Shown here: positions 6,849 through 11,513 of the stretch, piece after piece
Layout: each line of letters opens with the position of its first letter
Numbering within the stretch: position 1 is the stretch's first letter
Source: Helicobacteraceae bacterium
GTDB lineage: Bacteria > Campylobacterota > Campylobacteria > Campylobacterales > Sulfurimonadaceae
Assembly: GCA_024635885.1 (NCBI GenBank)
Contig: JAGXIA010000053.1
Location: 1 to 11,513, forward strand
DNA: 11,513 nt
Reading direction: 5' to 3'
Notes under the pieces: generated by a model
Databases searched by the model: none
What the model was told of the DNA's origin: nothing
Seen by the model: only the letters and a program-made list of their open reading frames with translations
Position numbers and translations under genes: made by a program

Positions 6849-6943
6849 TGGCAGATAGGGGTGATACCTATAACTCAATTGAATATGCCATGAATACTTC
6901 TCTAGTTCCACCTTTCCCAAGGCGGAACTCCTACTTAAACTAA
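6848..6943 (+). pseudogene. 31-codon truncated ORF, broken by the palindromic repeat module
   Basis: The ATG overlaps the previous stop (TAATG) and has a strong GGAGG Shine-Dalgarno about eight bases upstream, so ribosomes should enter. The protein starts MADRGDTYNSIEYAMNTS like an ordinary gene, then runs directly into the hairpin module at 6905 (encoding LVPPFPRRNSYLN) and stops at 6941. The likely reading is that a third gene of this operon was cut off when the repeat module or the next cassette arrived. I do not recognise the family from 18 residues. A genuine 31-aa peptide cannot be excluded. Confidence 0.5.
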
Positions 6944-7000
6944 AACTTCATAAAGTTTCCACATGCCAAAAAAATCAAATATCTCGGCATGTGGAAATAA
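6905..7000. repeat. Palindromic module, copy A (three hairpins, 82 bp of it duplicated at 7642-7724)
   Basis: Three inverted repeats in a row. Hairpin 1: GTTCCACCTT / AAGGCGGAAC (6905-6928, one mismatch, 4-nt loop). Hairpin 2: AAACTT / AAGTTT (6943-6958, 4-nt loop). Hairpin 3: TTTCCACATGCC / GGCATGTGGAAA (6956-6967 and 6986-6997, perfect, 18-nt loop). Positions 6919-7000 are repeated at 7642-7724 in the same orientation with two substitutions and one extra A. No T tract follows hairpin 3, so it is not a standard terminator. Confidence 0.85.
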
Positions 7001-7026
7001 ATAAAATATTACAAATTGAAATGTTT

Positions 7027-7056
7027 TTCAAACTACATAAAACATATAGATATAAT
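7027..7056 (+). promoter_or_regulatory. Promoter for the 167-aa gene
   Basis: TTCAAA (7027-7032), an 18-bp spacer, then a perfect TATAAT (7051-7056), placed 27 bp ahead of the ATG at 7084. The gene therefore carries its own promoter inside its repeat-flanked segment, as expected of an independently mobile cassette. Confidence 0.55.
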
Positions 7057-7083
7057 TGAGCAAATTTAAAAAATGGAGACAAC

Positions 7084-7587
7084 ATGGATTTTGATGCATT
7101 AGCATATCCTGATATAGTAGTGATTGCAGGTAGTGAATATAAGTGTAACCGTAATATGAAAGAGAATAAATTATCAATTCCTTATACCGAAGAACCTGAT
7201 GTTGGAATAGATGATGTCATTAAAGTTAAATTAGGTGCAAGAGATAATGAATATAAAGTAACTGATTTAAAATTTATGAAAGATGGAACATTGGGTTCTG
7301 GTACTAAACATCCTCATATGCTCACATTATTCATTGAAAACAACGCAATACAGAAAAAAAATGATTCGGGTAATTCTGTGATAAATATTGGTGCAGTTCA
7401 TGGTGAACAGTTTCAGATAGGAAATAATAATTCGCAGACAGTAAATATCACAATAAATGATTTAGTCGAAAGAGTATCAAAAACAGATGATGAAGAAGCA
7501 AAAACTTTATTAAAAAAACTTTTTGAAAATTCAACTGTTGCAGGTATCATAGGTGCTGGAGTTAGTGCTTTGTTTGGGATATTGTAA
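7084..7587 (+). CDS. 167-aa protein with RHIM/amyloid-like motif and hydrophobic C-terminus, function unknown
   Basis: ATG start with GGAG about seven bases upstream and its own promoter. Residues 1-95 look like a small beta-rich domain (alternating segments such as DVIKVKLGARDNEYKV) with no name I can give. Residues 99-122 contain VINIGAVHGEQFQIGNNNSQ: two xxIG cores, the second (FQIG, 110-113, followed by NNN) resembling the (I/V)Q(I/V)GxxN core of RHIM-type functional amyloids and the bacterial amyloid signalling motifs described next to defence genes. A charged helix follows (about 124-148, with DDEEAKTLLKKLFEN), then a hydrophobic Gly/Ala-rich end, STVAGIIGAGVSALFGIL, long enough to insert in or contact a membrane. 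The layout would suit a signalling or membrane-acting effector, but that is inference. It is the only gene between two direct repeat copies. Confidence 0.75.
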   Translation: MDFDALAYPDIVVIAGSEYKCNRNMKENKLSIPYTEEPDVGIDDVIKVKLGARDNEYKVTDLKFMKDGTLGSGTKHPHMLTLFIENNAIQKKNDSGNSVINIGAVHGEQFQIGNNNSQTVNITINDLVERVSKTDDEEAKTLLKKLFENSTVAGIIGAGVSALFGIL

Positions 7588-7620
7588 AGCTAATAAAAAT
7601 AACACCCCTGAGAATGAATC

Positions 7621-7724
7621 TCCACTTTTTAACTCGTTTGTAAGGTGGAACTCCTACTTAAACTAAAACTTCATAAAGTTTCCACATGCCAAAAAAAATC
7701 AAACATCTCGGCATGTGGAAATAA
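7621..7724. repeat. Palindromic module, copy B (direct repeat of copy A)
   Basis: Positions 7642-7724 match 6919-7000 with three differences (C/T, one extra A in the loop, T/C). The terminal hairpin is TTTCCACATGCC (7679-7690) / GGCATGTGGAAA (7710-7721) with a 19-nt loop. The first hairpin is degenerate here: TCCACTTT (7621-7628) against AAGGTGGA (7642-7649), one G-T pair, with a loop unlike copy A. The sharp boundary of similarity near 7641/6918 suggests the shared unit begins at the AAGG(C/T)GGAAC arm. Confidence 0.85.
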
Positions 7725-7736
7725 TCTCAACTCAAC

Positions 7737-7849
7737 TTTCCACATGCCAAACACTCTGGCTACACAATTGTTCTATTTCAGCCCACACCTCCCGAAGCCA
7801 AGGCATCTGTCTCTACCATAGGAGTTAGAAAGATATTGGCATGTGGAAA
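7737..7849. repeat. Inverted repeat with 14-bp arms and an 85-bp interior
   Basis: TTTCCACATGCCAA (7737-7750) and its exact complement TTGGCATGTGGAAA (7836-7849) enclose 85 bp that look less AT-rich than the surroundings. It starts 12 bp after copy B. The interior holds no gene I can support; only short start-less or very short frames cross it. Confidence 0.8.
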
Positions 7850-7876
7850 CAGATAAATATTTCAAACTGCCATATA

Positions 7877-7889
7877 TTTCCACATGCCA
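7877..7889. repeat. Left repeat arm upstream of the DUF1016 gene
   Basis: TTTCCACATGCCA, whose nearest unused complement is TGGCATGTGGAAA at 8972-8984. The pair encloses the whole DUF1016 gene with short margins (49 bp before the start, 10 bp after the stop). Confidence 0.75.
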
Positions 7890-7938
7890 TAAAAAATTTG
7901 CTACGCTTGAGAATATTTATTGTAAAGAGGCTGAATAG

Positions 7939-8961
7939 ATGAAAAATATTACAACAAATAAAGAGTACCAAAACCTTATAGGAACGATTTCTCAAACTTA
8001 TGAGAATGGGCGAAGCAGAGCGCTTAGCGCTGTCAATACAGAACTTGTAAATACATATTGGGAGATTGGGCAATATATTGTAGAATTTGAACAGGGCGGA
8101 GCAAAAAAAGCAAACTATGGAAAAGGACTTTTAGAACAGCTCAGCAAAGATTTATCGCTAGCTCATGGCAAAGGATTTAGCCGTAGTAATTTAGCACGCT
8201 TTAGACAATTTTACATCGTCTATCCAAATTGCGCGACACTGTCGCACAATTTGAGTTGGTCGCATGTTGTTGAACTTTTGAAACTTAGTGATAATGTTGA
8301 AAGAGAGTTTTATGAAAAACAAACGGTTCTTGAAAATTGGTCGGTAAGAGAACTACAAAGACAAAAAGAGAGCGGACTGTTTTTGAGACTAAGCGCGGGG
8401 AAAAATAAACAGGGGATTATAGAACTTTCAAAAAATGGGCAACTTATAGAGCATCCAGCTGATATTTTGAAAGACTCCTATATCTTTGAATTTTTGAAAA
8501 TTCCTGAGCCGCACCATATATCAGAAACGCAGTTGGAAAGTTTATTGTGTGATAATTTACAAAGTTTCTTGCTTGAACTTGGGCGAGGATTTACATTTGT
8601 AGGACGACAATATCGCGTTACACTGAACAATACACATTACAAAGTTGATTTAGTTTTTTATCATAGAATTTTACGATGTTTTGTATTGATTGATTTGAAA
8701 ATAAATGAAGTAAAACATCAAGATATTGGGCAAATGAATATGTACCTAGGCTATTTCGCAAATGAGCAAAATATAGAAGGAGACAACCCTCCAATAGGTA
8801 TTATTTTGAGCAAAGAAAAAGATGAGTTGCTAGTCGAATATGCAACATACGGAATGAACAGTCAACTTTTTGTACAAAAATATCAGCTCTACTTGCCAAA
8901 TAAAGAGGAACTACGAAAGGAACTTGAAACAATATTGCATAATGAGGAGAGTAAATTATGA
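7939..8961 (+). CDS. DUF1016 (YhcG-type) PDDEXK nuclease family protein
   Basis: A 340-aa protein of normal length for the DUF1016/YhcG family: an N-terminal helical DUF1016_N domain (about 10-150, with NTYWEIGQYIVEFEQGG, YGKGLLEQLSKDL, SRSNLARFRQFY and LSWSHVVELL) and a C-terminal PDDEXK nuclease-like domain. In the nuclease part the visible candidate residues are Glu200, Asp237 (HYKVDLVFYHR), Asp252-Leu-Lys254 (VLIDLK) and Gln265 (IGQMNMYLGYF), so the catalytic core looks intact. ATG start with AGAGG eight bases upstream. Members are often found beside restriction-modification genes and in mobile regions; a DNA-processing or defence role is generally assumed. The only restriction-type sequence here is the remnant at 5596-5814. 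A 13-bp-arm palindrome lies inside the gene at 8225-8253. Confidence 0.9.
   Translation: MKNITTNKEYQNLIGTISQTYENGRSRALSAVNTELVNTYWEIGQYIVEFEQGGAKKANYGKGLLEQLSKDLSLAHGKGFSRSNLARFRQFYIVYPNCATLSHNLSWSHVVELLKLSDNVEREFYEKQTVLENWSVRELQRQKESGLFLRLSAGKNKQGIIELSKNGQLIEHPADILKDSYIFEFLKIPEPHHISETQLESLLCDNLQSFLLELGRGFTFVGRQYRVTLNNTHYKVDLVFYHRILRCFVLIDLKINEVKHQDIGQMNMYLGYFANEQNIEGDNPPIGIILSKEKDELLVEYATYGMNSQLFVQKYQLYLPNKEELRKELETILHNEESKL
8225..8253. repeat. Palindrome within the DUF1016 coding sequence
   Basis: CAAATTGCGCGAC (8225-8237) and GTCGCACAATTTG (8241-8253) are complementary except at one position, around a 3-base centre. It encodes the PNCATLSHNL part of a loop just before the conserved LSWSH motif. 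Confidence 0.75.
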
Positions 8962-8971
8962 AATAAATAGT

Positions 8972-8984
8972 TGGCATGTGGAAA
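8972..8984. repeat. Right repeat arm downstream of the DUF1016 gene
   Basis: TGGCATGTGGAAA begins ten bases after the DUF1016 stop and is complementary to 7877-7889. The following CAAATTGAAATG (8991-9002) also occurs after copy A (7012-7023), so similarity to other repeat flanks extends beyond the arm. A further inverted repeat, CTCAAATT / AATTTGAG (8989-8996 and 9025-9032), lies between here and nadA. Confidence 0.75.
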
Positions 8985-9063
8985 CAGTCTCAAATTGAAA
9001 TGAGAGTGGATAAGCTCAACAGCAAATTTGAGTTTGACCAAAAAAAAAGAATAATCTTTATTT

Positions 9064-9072
9064 TGATATAAT
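9064..9072 (+). promoter_or_regulatory. Extended -10 promoter for nadA-nadC
   Basis: TGATATAAT is a perfect extended -10 (TG-N-TATAAT), 27 bp ahead of the nadA start. A TTGACC at 9034-9039 is too far upstream (27 bp spacing) to be its -35. No NAD-responsive operator or riboswitch is recognised in the short leader. Confidence 0.6.
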
Positions 9073-9099
9073 CACGTCATTATAAATAAGGACATTATT

Positions 9100-10098
9100 T
9101 TGCAATTTACTAATGAAGAATTAAAACAAAAAATTAACGAATTAAAAAATAAATTAAGTGTTACTGTAGTTTCACATTTTTACCAAAGAGATGAAGTTTT
9201 TGAAATGGGTGATATTACTGGTGATTCATTAGAACTTGCTGTACGTACTCGTGATGATGATGCAGAATTTGTAGTATTTTGCGGTGTCGGCTTTATGGGA
9301 CAGAGCGTAAAAGTACTTTCTCCAAATAAAAGAGTTGTTATGCCAAAAGTTGCCTGTTGTGCGATGGCTCGCATGATTGATTCTATGTATTTTGACGATT
9401 CTGTAAAATTTTTACAAGACAACGGCATATCTAAAGAAAATATTTTACCAATCACTTATATAAACTCAAATGCAGATGTAAAAGCAAAAGTGGGCGAGAT
9501 GGGCGGTATGGTCTGTACAAGTTCCAACGCTAAAACTATTATTACAACAGCCATAAAAGAGGGTAAAAAAATCCTTTTTGTTCCGGACAGATGTTTAGGA
9601 CAAAACATCGCAAACCAGATGGGACTGAAATCATGTGTTATTGGCGATGGAGAAAACCCTAATGAAGCCGACATTATCTGCTACAACGGTTTTTGTTCTG
9701 TTCACCAGCTTTTTACAGTTGATGATATTAATTTTTACCGTAAAAAATACCCGGGTATTTTAATAGCCACTCATCCAGAATGTGACCCTTCTGTTTGTGA
9801 TGCATCTGACTTTGTCGGTTCAACTTCTCAACTTATAAAGTACATTACAGAGTTGCCAGAAGATCAAAAGGTTGCTGTTGGAACTGAGTTCAATATGGTT
9901 AATCGTTTAAGAGCTAAAAATACTTATGTACTCTCTTCTACAAAACCGGAGTGTCCGACGATGAATGAAACAACACTGGAAGATTTGTATGTAACTTTGA
10001 AAGCTATTGATGATGGTGAGCCTATAAATGAAATATTTATTGATGAAAAAACTCAGAAATGGGCAAAAATAGCACTAGAGAGAATGTTGGCATTATGA
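9100..10098 (+). CDS. nadA: Quinolinate synthase NadA
   Basis: A 332-aa cytoplasmic [4Fe-4S] enzyme that condenses iminoaspartate with dihydroxyacetone phosphate to give quinolinate in de novo NAD synthesis. Family features: VSHFYQRDEV (substrate loop, about 24-33), GDSLELA (41-47), and three cluster-ligand cysteines in context: Cys87 (VACCAMA; Cys86 is adjacent), Cys199 (GFCSVHQ) and Cys285 (KPECPTMNETT). ATHPECDPSVCDASDFVGST (223-242) is also typical. The start is TTG at 9100, chosen because AAGGAC lies seven bases upstream and no suitable ATG precedes the conserved region. nadC overlaps its end (ATGA), giving a coupled pair. nadB, which supplies iminoaspartate, is not in the window. Confidence 0.95.
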   Translation: MQFTNEELKQKINELKNKLSVTVVSHFYQRDEVFEMGDITGDSLELAVRTRDDDAEFVVFCGVGFMGQSVKVLSPNKRVVMPKVACCAMARMIDSMYFDDSVKFLQDNGISKENILPITYINSNADVKAKVGEMGGMVCTSSNAKTIITTAIKEGKKILFVPDRCLGQNIANQMGLKSCVIGDGENPNEADIICYNGFCSVHQLFTVDDINFYRKKYPGILIATHPECDPSVCDASDFVGSTSQLIKYITELPEDQKVAVGTEFNMVNRLRAKNTYVLSSTKPECPTMNETTLEDLYVTLKAIDDGEPINEIFIDEKTQKWAKIALERMLAL

Positions 10099-10910
10099 TA
10101 GAAGAATTTGTAAAAGCTACTTTAGCTGAGGATGTTGGACGAGGTGATTTGTATGCTTTGGTTGAGCCGAGTGTAGATGCAAAGGCTGATATTATTGCCA
10201 AGTGTGATGGTGTCGTTGCAGGTATAAAATACATAGATGTCTTAGCAGAACTTGAAGGTTTTGAAGTTGTTTGGGGCAAGAAAGACGGTGAGAATTTTAT
10301 GAAAAATGATATCTTAGCGATTGTTAAAGGCGATTCTCATACACTTCTTAAAATTGAGCGCACTCTTTTAAACATGCTTTTACATGCTAGTTCTATTGCT
10401 ACTTTAACAAAAAAATATGTAGACATTATAGAACCTTACGGCGTGAAACTTTTAGATACCAGAAAGACTAGACCAATGCTTAGAGTGTTTGAAAAATATG
10501 CTACAAGAACAGGTGGGGCTGTGAACCATCGTATGGGTTTAGATGACTCGTTGATGATAAAAGACACACACCTCAAAACAATTAAAGATTTAAAATCTTA
10601 CATAATAGAAGCTAGAAAACAGATTCCATTTACTGCAAAAATAGAGGTAGAAGCTGAGAGTTTTAAAATTGCGAAGGAAGCTTTTGTCTGTGGAAGCGAT
10701 ATTGTGATGTGTGACAATATGACACCGGAACAAATCGGTGAGATAGTAGCATACAGAGATGCAAACTTCCCTCATATACTTTTAGAAGCCAGCGGAAATA
10801 TTTCTCTAGAAACTATTGAGTCTTATGCTAAAACAGGTGTAGATGCTATAAGCAGCGGTTCACTTATTCATCAAGCGAACTGGATAGACTTATCGATGAA
10901 AATGCATTAA
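10095..10910 (+). CDS. nadC: Nicotinate-nucleotide pyrophosphorylase (quinolinate phosphoribosyltransferase) NadC
   Basis: A 271-aa enzyme that makes nicotinate mononucleotide, CO2 and pyrophosphate from quinolinate and PRPP, using the NadA product. Motifs: AEDVGRGD (11-18), LLDTRKTRPMLRVFEKYA (119-136, Arg123/Lys124 region), GGAVNHRMGLDDSLMIKDTH (140-159), KIEVEAES (182-189), MCDNM (205-209), EASGNIS (231-237) and SGSLIH (254-259), the full set of phosphate- and substrate-binding motifs. The ATG at 10095 overlaps the nadA stop by four bases (ATGA). An upstream in-frame ATG at 10059 would add 12 residues with no family counterpart and a long overlap. The gene ends directly at a strong terminator. 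Confidence 0.95.
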   Translation: MIEEFVKATLAEDVGRGDLYALVEPSVDAKADIIAKCDGVVAGIKYIDVLAELEGFEVVWGKKDGENFMKNDILAIVKGDSHTLLKIERTLLNMLLHASSIATLTKKYVDIIEPYGVKLLDTRKTRPMLRVFEKYATRTGGAVNHRMGLDDSLMIKDTHLKTIKDLKSYIIEARKQIPFTAKIEVEAESFKIAKEAFVCGSDIVMCDNMTPEQIGEIVAYRDANFPHILLEASGNISLETIESYAKTGVDAISSGSLIHQANWIDLSMKMH

Positions 10911-10947
10911 TTCCACATGTCAGAATGGCATGTGGAATTAAGTTTTT
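10908..10947 (+). terminator. Intrinsic terminator after nadC, built on the repeat-family stem
   Basis: The stem TAATTCCACATGTCA (10908-10922) pairs with TGGCATGTGGAATTA (10926-10940) over 15 bp with one G-U pair and a 3-nt loop, and is followed after AG by TTTTT (10943-10947). It starts at the nadC stop codon. The right arm holds the exact GGCATGTGG core, linking this terminator to the island repeats. Confidence 0.88.
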
Positions 10948-10961
10948 CTAGGAGACTTTAA

Positions 10962-11513
10962 ATGGCTGATGATCAGGAAAAAACAGAAGAACCCACCGAT
11001 AAAAAGATTGAAGATGCCCGCAAAGAGGGGAATGTCCCTAAATCTCAAGACGCATCTGGAGTCATTACCCTCTTTGTAGCCATACTCGCTCTTTTGATGC
11101 TTTTTCCTGTTATGAGTGAACATACGGTTCTTTTATTTAAATACTATTTTTCTCTGATTGGAATGCCATTAGATAAGGTATCTATGATTGATATAGCCAT
11201 AATTACAATTAGAGAGTTTATTTTAATTATTCTACCTTTGGCTATTGCTGTGGCAGTAGCCGGAGTTATTGCTGCTATGGCTCAATTTGGATTTTTATTT
11301 ACTACAAAAGCAGTAATGCCGGATTTTAAAAAGATAGACCCAATTAAGGGTACAAAAAATCTTTTCTCTATGAAAAAACTGATAGAAGGGGTAAAAATAA
11401 CCTTTAAATCTTTCACTACCTTGGGTGTAGGATTTATATTTTTCTTTTATTCCATAGAAGAACTTCCAACTGTCGCTCTTTTTAGTCTTGGTGAACAACT
11501 CGAATGGTTTAAA
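10962..11513 (+). CDS. flhB: Flagellar type III export protein FlhB, N-terminal part (3' end outside window)
   Basis: The frame is open from the ATG at 10962 to the window edge, 184 codons, about half of a usual 350-aa FlhB. FlhB is an inner-membrane part of the flagellar export gate and switches substrate class from rod/hook to filament. Seen: the conserved cytoplasmic start KTEEPTDKKIEDARKEGNVP, followed by KSQD (residues 27-30), hydrophobic segments at about 33-51, 76-112 and 150-164, and the family segment DFKKIDPIKGTKNLFSMKK (121-139). The NPTH autocleavage site lies beyond the window. GGAG is placed seven bases before the ATG. The nadC terminator upstream means it needs its own promoter, which is not clear in the 15 bases between terminator and ribosome site; read-through from nadC is possible. 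Confidence 0.92.
   Translation, partial: MADDQEKTEEPTDKKIEDARKEGNVPKSQDASGVITLFVAILALLMLFPVMSEHTVLLFKYYFSLIGMPLDKVSMIDIAIITIREFILIILPLAIAVAVAGVIAAMAQFGFLFTTKAVMPDFKKIDPIKGTKNLFSMKKLIEGVKITFKSFTTLGVGFIFFFYSIEELPTVALFSLGEQLEWFK

Larger units (their letters stand above)
7588..7938. other. 351-bp non-coding stretch filled with palindromic repeats
   Basis: No convincing gene is seen. It holds copy B of the hairpin module, the long-gap inverted repeat at 7737-7849, and a lone left arm at 7877-7889, each listed separately. The end supplies the ribosome site (AGAGG, 7926-7930) for the DUF1016 gene; no clear promoter hexamers are seen just before it. Confidence 0.7.

Noticed and set aside
6956..6997. 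Intrinsic terminator on either strand
   Set aside because: The stem is good, but the loop is 18 nt and neither strand has a T run directly after it. Only the nadC copy has that.
6905..7000. Integron attC site
   Set aside because: Size and palindromic nature would fit, but I find no GTTRRRY / RYYYAAC core pair at the ends, and no integrase gene is in the window.
7001..7083. Type III toxin-antitoxin repeat RNA upstream of the 167-aa gene
   Set aside because: No tandem short repeats lie between the promoter and the gene, and the protein does not resemble ToxN-type toxins.
6905..7849. CRISPR array
   Set aside because: The repeats are inverted pairs with irregular gaps, only about a dozen-base cores, and a gene lies between the two long copies. 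There is no regular repeat-spacer pattern and no cas gene.
7825..8073. Minus-strand frame of 82 codons
   Set aside because: It is antisense to the start of the DUF1016 gene and runs into repeat arms; composition is that of a shadow frame.
10059..10094. Upstream ATG for nadC
   Set aside because: It would overlap nadA by 40 bases and add residues not seen in the NadC family; the ATGA overlap at 10095 is typical of coupled genes.
10938..11123. Minus-strand frame opposite the flhB start
   Set aside because: FlhB is clearly encoded on the plus strand here with all family motifs, so the opposite frame is not supported.

Overview
The window looks like a chromosomal piece of a Campylobacterota (Epsilonproteobacteria) genome, most like Sulfurimonas or a close relative. 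This rests on AT-rich DNA, the gene order ppx/gppA - ferredoxin - CosR/HsrA-type regulator - folB - plsY (recalled from Campylobacter jejuni, where no kinase gene sits in the run), and nadA-nadC next to flhB. The genus is an inference; no database search was run.

Layout. (1) 2-535, plus strand: the 3' end of a BamA-type outer-membrane beta-barrel gene, convergent with the next block. (2) 539-5465, minus strand: a core block reading plsY -> folB (one-base overlap) -> response regulator -> histidine kinase -> ferredoxin -> Ppx/GppA phosphatase. The response regulator is the CosR/HsrA orthologue. Unlike the orphan, phosphorylation-independent versions described in Campylobacter and Helicobacter, it keeps the full phospho-acceptor site and sits beside a complete sensor kinase. 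(3) About 5535-9030, plus strand: an accessory island between plsY and nadA. It holds a 72-aa piece resembling the C-terminal tail of a type I/IIG DNA methyltransferase, a DUF5677-like gene coupled to it, a 31-codon truncated reading frame, a 167-aa gene with a RHIM/amyloid-like motif, and a DUF1016 (YhcG-type) PDDEXK nuclease gene. (4) 9064-10947: nadA and nadC (overlapping ATGA), ending in a strong intrinsic terminator. (5) 10962 to the window end: the start of flhB.

The island is studded with a palindromic repeat family built on the 9-mer GGCATGTGG and its complement CCACATGCC. There are ten exact copies and one variant between 5703 and 10935, and none in the first 5.7 kb. They form inverted pairs with gaps of 3, 18, 19, 85 and about 1080 bp. 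Two near-identical 82-83 bp direct copies of a multi-hairpin module flank the 167-aa gene, and an outlying pair of arms brackets the DUF1016 gene. The nadC terminator uses the same stem, and one copy lies inside the methyltransferase-tail frame. This could be a REP/MITE-like element, a cassette boundary, or an uptake-sequence-like word; the sequence alone does not decide.

Working together: plsY (phospholipid synthesis), folB (folate), nadA/nadC (NAD) and flhB (flagellar export) are housekeeping. The regulator-kinase pair plausibly senses redox or envelope state. The island genes look like remnants and parts of anti-phage or restriction systems.
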